Source: Ectopseudomonas composti
GTDB taxonomy: Bacteria > Pseudomonadota > Gammaproteobacteria > Pseudomonadales > Pseudomonadaceae
NCBI GenBank assembly: GCA_946886245.1
Contig: CAMPIF010000312.1
Span: 1-5,700, forward strand
Direction: 5' to 3'
DNA length: 5,700 bases
Shown here: positions 1 through 5,700 of the stretch, one piece after another
How positions within the stretch are numbered: position 1 is the first letter of the stretch
How the letters are laid out: every line of letters begins with the position of its first letter
The notes under the pieces: model-generated
Told to the model about the DNA's origin: nothing
Databases searched by the model: none
What the model saw: only the letters and a program-made list of their open reading frames with translations
Position numbers and translations under genes: made by a program

Positions 1-115
1 TCTAAACATTGAGATGAAAATTTACTGCGTTCTTTTGAATCAATTCTTTAGCCAAGATTCTCTCTGAAATATGCATTTTTAGAGGGTTGTGTTTGTTATT
101 TGATATTATAAAAAA
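1..115. other. AT-rich non-coding end of the integrated element
   Basis: This stretch is about 27% GC by hand count, far below everything to its right, and lies just downstream of the integrase stop codon. I see no gene that can be supported. A 24-codon open frame on the minus strand (2-76) has no ribosome binding site and is too short to call. Right after the integrase stop, the minus strand reads a run of T followed by TATAAT-like bases, but there is no stem before it, so it is not a standard intrinsic terminator. The AT-richness fits horizontally acquired DNA that continues leftwards out of the window. Confidence 0.6.
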
Positions 116-1387
116 TCAAATTAATTGACATGCTTTTACGAGGCTGGGAATTTTCTTGATTTCGCTGGCCATTCTCGATAATGGGTTTATCCCGTATAGG
201 TCGCCGATGCTTCCAGTGGCGTGGCCCGTAATCCAGTCACTTACTTCCTTGGGGATGCCATATTTCCTAGCCAAGGTTTTAAACGTGTGCCGGAACGCAT
301 GCAGTGGGTTTCTTCCCGATTGGTAAACACCGCATTGCTGGGTTAGCGTTCTCCATGATTTTGATACGATGCCGGCATAACCATCTGAAACCTTGGTCAA
401 CTGGGGAAACACACGTGATTCACTTGGTTCATTCTTGACCAGCTCTAGAATGCCCACCTCGATAAGATCATCATGTAGTGGTATGTCCCTGCGACTGCTG
501 TCGGTCTTTAACGATTTGTCAGGGCGATCATCGATAATGCGAATGAACCATTGGCCGGTTTCGTCCTGCATGAAGTCAGAGACATACAGTTGAGCAATCT
601 CCTCACGTCTAGCACCGGTATATGCCGCAATTAGGGGCAGCCAGAAAACGGCATTCCCAGGTCTACCCTTGGCGTATCGCTGCTTTTGGTATTCCGGATT
701 GCTAAAAAGCGTGACCAACTCACCCCATGAATAGCCTTTGTTTCCGGTCAAGCTGCGCTTGGTCTTGGCCGACCCAAGTCGTTTGTGAATTCGTGAAGTC
801 GTAACAGGGTTCGACGGCAAGAGCCCGGCATCTACGGCGAACGTCAAGACGGATGAAACCCTAGCCAGTAACAGGCGTGCGGAAGTAGTTGCCAGGGGGC
901 GTTGATCTACTGTGTCAGGAGCGATCAGGGCACCAGCAAAACGGTGGATATCGGTGGGTCTGATGAACACTATCGGAACGTCGCCCATGAACCCGATAAG
1001 ACGGTTTATCGCACGGCTGTAATCGACGGTATGCCTGCGTAGAACGTGATCTGGCTTCCCTGACAGTGGAAGAGCTTGGATATAGCGTTCTAACGCCTCA
1101 GAGAGCGTTACAGACGATTTTTGAGCCGTTGGCGAGAGTGCAATGGTTATCGCTAATTCGGTCGGTTGTTGCGCTTTGTAGACCCCATTGCGGGCATCGA
1201 GAAACATCCGCTCAGACTCCGCATAGGCGAGGGCGAAGGCGGTTTTAGCGTGTTGGTGGTTCCGGGTATGCAGTGATCGTCGAATCTCGGTCTTGCCGAT
1301 GATCGATCTGAGGTCATCCGGCACCCTGCGGCGAAGGTAGTAAATGCCCGAGTCAGGGTGTCGGAATGGTTGTGCGATGAGTGCCAT
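116..1387 (-). CDS. Tyrosine recombinase (phage/genomic-island integrase)
   Basis: This 423-residue protein is a site-specific recombinase that would catalyse integration and excision of a mobile element by strand exchange through a 3'-phosphotyrosine intermediate. The N-terminal part (about residues 14-60, YYLRRRVPDDLRSIIGKTEI) resembles the DUF6538 arm-type domain of many proteobacterial island integrases. Residues about 93-190 fit a SAM-like core-binding domain. The catalytic domain shows the full residue set: R260 in TGARREE, K294 in SLKTDSSRRDIPLH, H363 and R366 in LHAFRHTF, H389 in ITGHA, and the nucleophile Y398 in GDLYG. Length and order are normal, so the enzyme looks intact. The ATG at 1385-1387 is the first start after an in-frame upstream TGA, but no clear Shine-Dalgarno precedes it. 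GC content is visibly lower than in neighbouring genes, which supports transfer. It lies on the same strand as cysZ, 90 bases downstream of it. The element's cargo is not in the window, so phage versus island cannot be decided. Confidence 0.94.
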   Translation of the reverse strand: MALIAQPFRHPDSGIYYLRRRVPDDLRSIIGKTEIRRSLHTRNHQHAKTAFALAYAESERMFLDARNGVYKAQQPTELAITIALSPTAQKSSVTLSEALERYIQALPLSGKPDHVLRRHTVDYSRAINRLIGFMGDVPIVFIRPTDIHRFAGALIAPDTVDQRPLATTSARLLLARVSSVLTFAVDAGLLPSNPVTTSRIHKRLGSAKTKRSLTGNKGYSWGELVTLFSNPEYQKQRYAKGRPGNAVFWLPLIAAYTGARREEIAQLYVSDFMQDETGQWFIRIIDDRPDKSLKTDSSRRDIPLHDDLIEVGILELVKNEPSESRVFPQLTKVSDGYAGIVSKSWRTLTQQCGVYQSGRNPLHAFRHTFKTLARKYGIPKEVSDWITGHATGSIGDLYGINPLSRMASEIKKIPSLVKACQLI

Positions 1388-1477
1388 TGTGTACCAGCCA
1401 TGTGTATCAGTCGGCTGGGAAAGGGCACTTCATTCGTGATTAACGGGCCTTCTGCATAACCTGCTTTTGTGACGTCG
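1388..1477. other. Element/host junction; candidate attachment-site region
   Basis: This gap separates the lower-GC integrase from the GC-rich 3' end of cysZ. Integrases of this class usually sit beside one attachment site, so an att core is expected here or overlapping the last codons of cysZ. I cannot define the core, because the second copy is not in the window and I found no matching direct repeat in positions 1-115. No tRNA or tmRNA fragment is recognisable. No hairpin followed by a T-run is visible downstream of cysZ, so a native terminator may have been displaced or may never have been here. No good -35/-10 pair for the integrase was found. The call is inference from gene order and base composition. 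Confidence 0.45.
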
Positions 1478-2209
1478 CTAGCCGCGCTCGCGCACCCAGA
1501 ACAGCGTCGCGCCGGCTACTGCCGCCGGCATCATCAGGATGTTCAGTCCCGGCACCAACAGGGCGGCGTAGGTAATGCCGCCGAAGCTCAGGCTCTGCCA
1601 GCGCTTCTCGCGCAGCCAGGCGAGCATGTCCTGCCAGCTCATCTTGTTGTTGTCCGCCGGGTAGTCGATGTATTGCACGGCCATCATCCACACGCCGAAC
1701 AGCAGCCACAGCGGCGCAGCGACCAGGTTCACCACCGGGATGAAACTGAGGATCAGCAGGCCGATGGCGCGTGGCAGGAAGTACGCCAGCTTGCGCATCT
1801 CGCGGCCCATGGTGCGCGGCACCATGGCCGCCAGTTCGGCCCAGCTGAATGGCGGGAAATGATCTTCACCGCGCGCGACCACTTCGACCTTCTCCGCGAG
1901 AAAACCGTTGAACGGCGCGGCGATGATGTTGGCCAGCATGGTGAAGGTGAAGAACACCATCAGCAGCACCAGCACCACGAACAGTGGCCAGAGGATGTAC
2001 TGCAGGAAGCTCAGCCAGTTCGGCAGGGAAGGCATGAAGGTCTCGACCCAGCCGCTGAATTGCTGCACGGCAAAGCTGATCAGGGTGACGAACAGGAGCA
2101 GGTTGATCGCCAGCGGCAGCAATACGAACAGGCGCAGGCCGGGGCTGAGTATCAGCTTCAGGCCTTCTCGCAGGTATTGCGGGCCGGACAGAACGGGAGC
2201 AGCGGGCAT
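1478..2209 (-). CDS. cysZ: Sulfate permease CysZ
   Basis: This 243-residue inner-membrane protein belongs to the CysZ/EI24 family, close in length to the roughly 250-residue E. coli protein. CysZ moves sulfate into the cytoplasm for assimilation into cysteine. Visible features are an N-terminal segment with [11 protein letters not shown] (residues 16-26), long hydrophobic stretches at about 26-48, 68-95, 148-178 and 214-239, the family-typical [13 protein letters not shown] (97-109) after the second helix, and IDYPADNN (181-188), matching the YPxDN motif of the family. The chosen ATG (2207-2209) has a Shine-Dalgarno TGGAGA five bases upstream (2215-2220 on the minus strand). It is divergent from trxB across a 400-base gap. 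A 253-codon frame on the opposite strand is a shadow produced by high-GC codon bias. The C-terminus ends at WVRERG right at the foreign-DNA junction, so insertion may have replaced the last few codons, but the length argues the gene still works. Confidence 0.9.
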   Translation of the reverse strand: MPAAPVLSGPQYLREGLKLILSPGLRLFVLLPLAINLLLFVTLISFAVQQFSGWVETFMPSLPNWLSFLQYILWPLFVVLVLLMVFFTFTMLANIIAAPFNGFLAEKVEVVARGEDHFPPFSWAELAAMVPRTMGREMRKLAYFLPRAIGLLILSFIPVVNLVAAPLWLLFGVWMMAVQYIDYPADNNKMSWQDMLAWLREKRWQSLSFGGITYAALLVPGLNILMMPAAVAGATLFWVRERG

Positions 2210-2214
2210 GGCGG

Positions 2215-2220
2215 TCTCCA
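2215..2220 (-). promoter_or_regulatory. Ribosome binding site of cysZ
   Basis: On the minus strand the sequence reads TGGAGA followed by five bases and then ATG. This supports the start at 2209. It is a core Shine-Dalgarno with slightly short spacing. Confidence 0.7.
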
Positions 2221-2413
2221 GGGTGGTTGATGCGCGCGACCATACCGACTTTGCCTGCGCGGTGAAAGTTCAGCCATGGGGCAGGGCTCAACCCCAGTGG
2301 CCATAGGCGGATTCTATTCGCGGAATTGGTAATGGATATTTCCGCTTCGCAGGTCGCCCCGATAGGCTTGCGTCCAGTTTCCCTTCAGGGATTTCCTGAA
2401 AAAAGCCATTCAT

Positions 2414-2483
2414 CGTCACTCCCGCGAAGGCGGGAGCCCAGGTGATTCGTGGGTTCTGGATGTCCGCCTGCGCGGGCATGACG
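2414..2483. repeat. Dispersed inverted repeat (REP/MITE-like, CCCGCGAAGGCGGG type)
   Basis: Two 28-base arms (2414-2441 and 2456-2483) are inverted copies matching at 20 or so of 28 positions, separated by 14 bases. Both ends read CGTCA when read inwards. The left arm contains the smaller palindrome CCCGC-GAAG-GCGGG, and the right arm contains CCGC-CTGC-GCGG. This pattern resembles the short palindromic repeat found in many copies across proteobacterial genomes, where spurious translations typically contain PAQADIQ and PAFAGVT strings, as they do here on the minus strand. As RNA it would fold into a long hairpin, but no T-run follows, so a terminator role is unproven. Membership of the dispersed family is from memory rather than a search. 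Confidence 0.8.
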
Positions 2484-2549
2484 GCCTTTTCAGTGTTTCC
2501 GTAGGGCTTTCCTTTTGCGGGGCTCTCACCCTTCCAAGCCTTCCCCTAG

Positions 2550-3557
<1,008 letters not shown>

Positions 3558-3570
3558 GTCCGATTGCGCC

Positions 3571-3593
3571 TGTAGGAGCGGCTTCAGCCGCGA
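3571..3593. repeat. Pseudomonas-type REP sequence
   Basis: TGTAGGAGCGGCTTCAGCCGCGA contains the perfect stem GCGGCT-TC-AGCCGC, preceded by the characteristic GTAGGAGC head. This matches the well-known Pseudomonas REP consensus, dispersed in many copies and associated with RAYT transposases acting in trans. It lies 13 bases after the trxB stop, the usual location for REPs at the ends of transcripts. Confidence 0.85.
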
Positions 3594-3610
3594 GAACGCT
3601 GACAATTGTC

Positions 3611-3627
3611 CCCGGATTTCATCCGGG
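3611..3627. repeat. Short palindrome (7-bp stem, 3-base loop)
   Basis: CCCGGAT (3611-3617) pairs perfectly with ATCCGGG (3621-3627) around TTC and is followed by GCTACG. The sequence resembles another dispersed pseudomonad repeat (CCCGGATTTCATCCGGGCTACG type, recalled rather than searched). The stem is stable and lies between convergent genes, so it could protect mRNA 3' ends or help transcription stop in both directions. No T-run follows, so it is not called an intrinsic terminator. Confidence 0.6.
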
Positions 3628-3646
3628 CTACGCAACTGTGAGAACG

Positions 3647-3743
3647 CGTAGGGTGCGCTGCGCGCACCGAGGTTTGCTGGACCGTAGCGGATAGGGATTA
3701 GAAGCCGGTGCGCACAGCCTAGGCGGCCCCGCGACACCCTACG
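3647..3743. repeat. 97-bp inverted-repeat element with split arms (MITE-like)
   Basis: The outer ends are perfect inverted copies: CGTAGGGTG at 3647-3655 and CACCCTACG at 3735-3743. Inside them a second pair also matches: CTGCGCGCACCG at 3658-3669 and CGGTGCGCACAG at 3706-3717, inverted copies with one mismatch. In the left arm the two blocks are two bases apart. In the right arm they are 17 bases apart (3718-3734, GC-rich, with CCTAGG). The left arm also forms its own tight hairpin, GGTGCGC-TGC-GCGCACC (3652-3668). It has no coding capacity. The GTAGGGTGCGC...GCGCACC pattern resembles repeats dispersed in gammaproteobacteria (from memory). It lies between the convergent ends of trxB and the ATPase gene. 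Confidence 0.75.
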
Positions 3744-3758
3744 GGCGATGCGGACGTC

Positions 3759-4919
3759 TCAATCCGGCCAGTGCCAGGGCGGCTCGTCGAGCATGCCCTG
3801 GCCGCGTATGCAGGTCTGGCCGAGCTGTTTGTCCAGCTCCAGTGTGTTGCAGTCGGGGCTTTCCTTGAGCGTGGCGATCAGTCGGCTGGCGTGAGAGACG
3901 ACCCACACCTGCGTTTGCTTCGACGCGGCGATGATCAGCCGGCCAAGTGCAGGTAACAGATCCGGGTGCAGGCTGGTTTCCGGCTCGTTGAGCACCATCA
4001 GTGACGGCGGCCGAGGCGTGAGCAGGGCGGCGACCAGCAGCAGGTAGCGCAACGTGCCGTCGGACAGCTCGGCTGCGCTCAAGGGGCGCAGCAAACCCTC
4101 CTGGCGCAGTTCCACGGCGAAGCGCCCGCCGGCCTGAAAATCGATATGCAGGCGGCTGCCGGGGAAGGCATCGTCGATGGCGGCGTCCAGCGCCGCGCGG
4201 TCGCCGATTTCGCGGATGGTCTGCAGCGCGGCGGCCAGGTCGCGGCCATCGTGATGCAGCACCGGTGTACGCGTCCCCAATTGCGGCTGGCGCGCCGGTG
4301 CGTCGGCATCACTGCGAAAGTGATCGTAGAAGCGCCAGCGGCGAATGGTTTCGCGCAGTTGGAAGACTTCCGGGCAATTCGGGTCGTTGCCGATCTGGTC
4401 GAACAGGCTGTCGTAGTTCGGCACGTGCTGGGCCAGAACCTGCCAACTGCGACCTTCGCGCATGCGCACCATCGGCCCGGCGCGATCCACCAGCAGCGAG
4501 GCCGGGCGGTAGCTGGCGCCAGCCCAGATGCACTCGCGCTTGATCTGTGGGTCGAGAGCGAAGGCCGAGTTGCTTGGCTCGGGCAGGCCAAGGGCGATGG
4601 CATAGCCGAAATCCTCGCCGGCAAAGCCCAGGCGCAGGCGCATCACGTGCTGCCGCGGGCCACCCTGCACGGGCACCTCGCCGCCCAGCATGCGCCGGGA
4701 AATCTTCTCCGGCCCGGCCCAGAAACTCGACTCCAGCCCGCCTTCGCGCGCCAGCGCGTTGACCACGCCACCTTGCGCGGTTTCCGCCAGCAGGCGCAAG
4801 GCGCGGTACAGGTTGGACTTGCCGCTGCCATTGGCGCCGGTGATCAGGTTGAGCCGGCCCAGTGGCAGCACCAGGCTGTTGATCGAGCGGTAGTTGGCGA
4901 CGGCGAGGGTGTGCAGCAT
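3759..4919 (-). CDS. RecF/ABC-like AAA-family P-loop ATPase, function unknown
   Basis: This is a complete 386-residue cytoplasmic ATPase with a RecF/SMC/OLD-type head split over its two ends. The N-terminus carries VANYRSI (7-13) and Walker A GANGSGKSN (28-36). Near the C-terminus come an ABC-type signature LSDGT (285-289), Walker B LMVLNEPETSLHP (307-319) and a switch histidine in VVSHASR (339-345, H343). It resembles the predicted ATPases of COG4637 (AAA_21-like), which are widespread and uncharacterised. There is no TOPRIM nuclease domain and no long coiled coil, so it is neither an OLD nuclease nor RecN/SMC. RecF itself is ruled out by the lack of a dnaA-dnaN context. The Walker B aspartate position is Asn (N311), with the catalytic Glu (E312) present. 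The ATG at 4917-4919 has AGGA ten bases upstream (4930-4933, minus). It follows the membrane-protein gene by 24 bases on the same strand, suggesting an operon. A role in DNA transactions is only a guess from the fold. Confidence 0.87.
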   Translation of the reverse strand: MLHTLAVANYRSINSLVLPLGRLNLITGANGSGKSNLYRALRLLAETAQGGVVNALAREGGLESSFWAGPEKISRRMLGGEVPVQGGPRQHVMRLRLGFAGEDFGYAIALGLPEPSNSAFALDPQIKRECIWAGASYRPASLLVDRAGPMVRMREGRSWQVLAQHVPNYDSLFDQIGNDPNCPEVFQLRETIRRWRFYDHFRSDADAPARQPQLGTRTPVLHHDGRDLAAALQTIREIGDRAALDAAIDDAFPGSRLHIDFQAGGRFAVELRQEGLLRPLSAAELSDGTLRYLLLVAALLTPRPPSLMVLNEPETSLHPDLLPALGRLIIAASKQTQVWVVSHASRLIATLKESPDCNTLELDKQLGQTCIRGQGMLDEPPWHWPD

Positions 4920-4943
4920 GGCGGAGTCATCCTGACAAAACGA

Positions 4944-5312
4944 TCAGCGACCATGGCGTGGCGAAAACGCCAGCCAGGCCAGCACCGGGTAGCACAGGTA
5001 ATGCAGGCTGAAGAGAAACAGGCCCATGGGACTGGGTGTGTCCTGCAGGACCATCATGCCCAGCAGGCCGAGATAGAGCAGCCCGAGCACGCCGCCATAG
5101 AGCAGGGTGAAACGCCAGCGTTCGGCGCTGCTTGGCGCGCGCCCCTGGCGCCAGTGAAACACCAGCGCCAGGCCAGCGGCGATGGCGGCGGCGATCAGCA
5201 ATGTGGTGAACACGCCGCCCAGGCGCACGAAGGTGCGCAGCAGCAGGTTCAGCACGATGGCCGCGACTATTCCCGCAGCCGCGTAGTAGCGCAGTTGCAG
5301 GCTCTGGCTCAC
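4944..5312 (-). CDS. Small four-helix inner-membrane protein, unknown function
   Basis: I do not recognise the family. I start it at the GTG at 5310-5312, giving 122 residues beginning SQSLQLRYYAAAG after the initiator. The frame stays open much further upstream (to 5540), but that part overlaps the dehydrogenase gene and translates to a low-complexity Arg/Ala/Pro-rich shadow. The GTG overlaps the dehydrogenase stop by four bases (GTGA), a typical arrangement for translational coupling, and no strong separate Shine-Dalgarno is seen. Hydrophobic segments at about residues 9-25, 33-53, 68-89 and 96-116 predict four membrane helices, linked by a basic loop HWRQGRAPSSAERWR (53-67). No cofactor-binding or catalytic motif is visible. 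It sits between a short-chain dehydrogenase and an ATPase, all on the same strand. Confidence 0.75.
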   Translation of the reverse strand: MSQSLQLRYYAAAGIVAAIVLNLLLRTFVRLGGVFTTLLIAAAIAAGLALVFHWRQGRAPSSAERWRFTLLYGGVLGLLYLGLLGMMVLQDTPSPMGLFLFSLHYLCYPVLAWLAFSPRHGR

Positions 5313-5700
5313 AGGCTTTGCACCAGGCCGAAGCGTTTGCTCAGTACCCGTTGCAGTAGGGCCTTGGGCAGCAGCATGGCGAGCAGTGGCAGGGCGCGGC
5401 TGCCATTGCCCAGGCGCAGCAGGCGCGGGCGCTTGTCGCGTTGCACGGCGGCCAGCAGCTGCGCAGCGAAGTCGCTGGCCGGGGTCGGGTTGTCCTGCGA
5501 GGCGTTGGCGCGGGCGCGGATGCCATCGCGCAGCGGCCACCAGGGCGAATCCTCATGGATCAGCGCTTCGGCCTGTTGGCTGGCGTTGGCGCCGAAGCTG
5601 GAGGCGATGGCGCCGGGCTGCACTTCCATCACCTCGATGGAGAAGGGCGCCAGCTCCATGCGCAGCGCGTCGCTCAATGCATGCACGGCAGCCTTGGAGG
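5309..5700 (-). CDS. Short-chain dehydrogenase/reductase (SDR), C-terminal part; 5' end beyond window
   Basis: The window holds the last 129 codons. The first readable residues are SKAAVHALSDALRMELAPF, the stretch right after the catalytic Tyr in the SDR YxxSK motif. The catalytic Lys codon is at 5693-5695 and the Tyr lies just outside. VQPGAIASSFG follows, matching the conserved PG(A/P)I..T/S segment that contacts the nicotinamide part of the cofactor. The C-terminal tail (LLAMLLPKALLQRVLSKRFGL) is hydrophobic and basic, as in classical SDRs of the DltE/COG0300 kind, which are NAD(P)-dependent oxidoreductases of broad and unpredictable substrate. The GTG at 5684-5686 is an internal Val codon, not a start. 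The true start and the Rossmann TGxxxGIG motif are upstream of base 5700. The stop overlaps the next gene by four bases, so it is the first known gene of the probable operon. Confidence 0.92.
   Translation of the reverse strand, partial: SKAAVHALSDALRMELAPFSIEVMEVQPGAIASSFGANASQQAEALIHEDSPWWPLRDGIRARANASQDNPTPASDFAAQLLAAVQRDKRPRLLRLGNGSRALPLLAMLLPKALLQRVLSKRFGLVQSL

Noticed and set aside
2..76. A 24-codon minus-strand frame after the integrase (MHISERILAKELIQKN...)
   Set aside because: It is too short, has no Shine-Dalgarno, and lies in AT-rich sequence. No excisionase-like feature can be judged at this length.
1469..2230. A 253-codon open frame on the plus strand opposite cysZ
   Set aside because: Its product is a His/Gln/Glu-rich low-complexity string without any domain, and it mirrors a well-recognised CysZ on the other strand. 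It is a high-GC shadow frame.
2278..2295. GGGG...CCCC stem upstream of cysZ as a riboswitch or operator
   Set aside because: It has only four pairs in GC-rich DNA and no wider conserved fold could be recognised.
2288..2479. Small minus-strand frame containing PAQADIQNPRITWAPAFAGVT
   Set aside because: This string is the typical false translation of the dispersed inverted repeat at 2414-2483, not a protein.
3611..3627. Intrinsic terminator for trxB
   Set aside because: The stem is perfect but no T-run follows on either strand, so it is reported only as a palindrome.
3571..3743. CRISPR array
   Set aside because: The palindromes here are of different sequence and length with no regular repeat-spacer spacing, and no cas gene is present.
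3759..5312. Anti-phage defence pair (ATPase plus membrane effector)
   Set aside because: There is no nuclease, TOPRIM or known effector domain, base composition is host-like, and the genes are coupled to a metabolic-type dehydrogenase. The evidence is too thin to claim it.
5309..5686. SDR start at 5686
   Set aside because: The codon there is GTG inside the conserved SKAAV segment that follows the catalytic Tyr, so it is an internal valine and the gene continues past the window edge.

Overview
The window looks like a GC-rich Pseudomonas-type chromosome (gammaproteobacterium) interrupted at its left end by integrated foreign DNA. The organism call rests on three things: the high-GC core genes, a CysZ-like protein next to thioredoxin reductase, and a REP-type hairpin (TGTAGGAGCGG...CCGCGA) of the kind scattered through Pseudomonas genomes. 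A member of the mendocina/stutzeri/alcaligenes side of the genus would fit, but that finer placement is inference.

Layout. Positions 1-115 are strongly AT-rich (about 27% GC by hand count) with no convincing gene. Positions 116-1387 (minus) encode a complete phage/island-type tyrosine recombinase of clearly lower GC than the DNA to its right. A 90-base gap (1388-1477) holds the change from foreign to host-like sequence. Positions 1478-2209 (minus) encode the sulfate permease CysZ. A 400-base divergent gap (2210-2609) carries an imperfect inverted repeat of a widespread proteobacterial type. Positions 2610-3557 (plus) encode thioredoxin reductase TrxB. A 201-base convergent gap (3558-3758) is packed with palindromic repeats. 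On the minus strand, reading right to left, there is then a probable three-gene operon: the C-terminal part of a short-chain dehydrogenase cut by the window edge (5309-5700), a small four-helix membrane protein starting at a GTG that overlaps the dehydrogenase stop (4944-5312), and a RecF/ABC-like P-loop ATPase of unknown role (3759-4919).

How the genes relate. CysZ (sulfate uptake for cysteine synthesis) and TrxB (NADPH-dependent thiol reduction) are linked in sulfur metabolism, because thioredoxin supplies electrons to PAPS/APS reductase. A shared regulator is not visible in the DNA. The dehydrogenase, membrane protein and ATPase are probably co-transcribed, but their joint function is unknown. 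The integrase is co-directional with cysZ and just downstream of it, with no visible terminator between them, so it may receive read-through. The element it mobilises, if still intact, must lie to the left of this window.

I do not see a convincing new biological system here. The points that most deserve checking are the element/host junction beside cysZ, the unusual split-arm inverted repeat at 3647-3743, and the uncharacterised SDR-membrane protein-ATPase operon.
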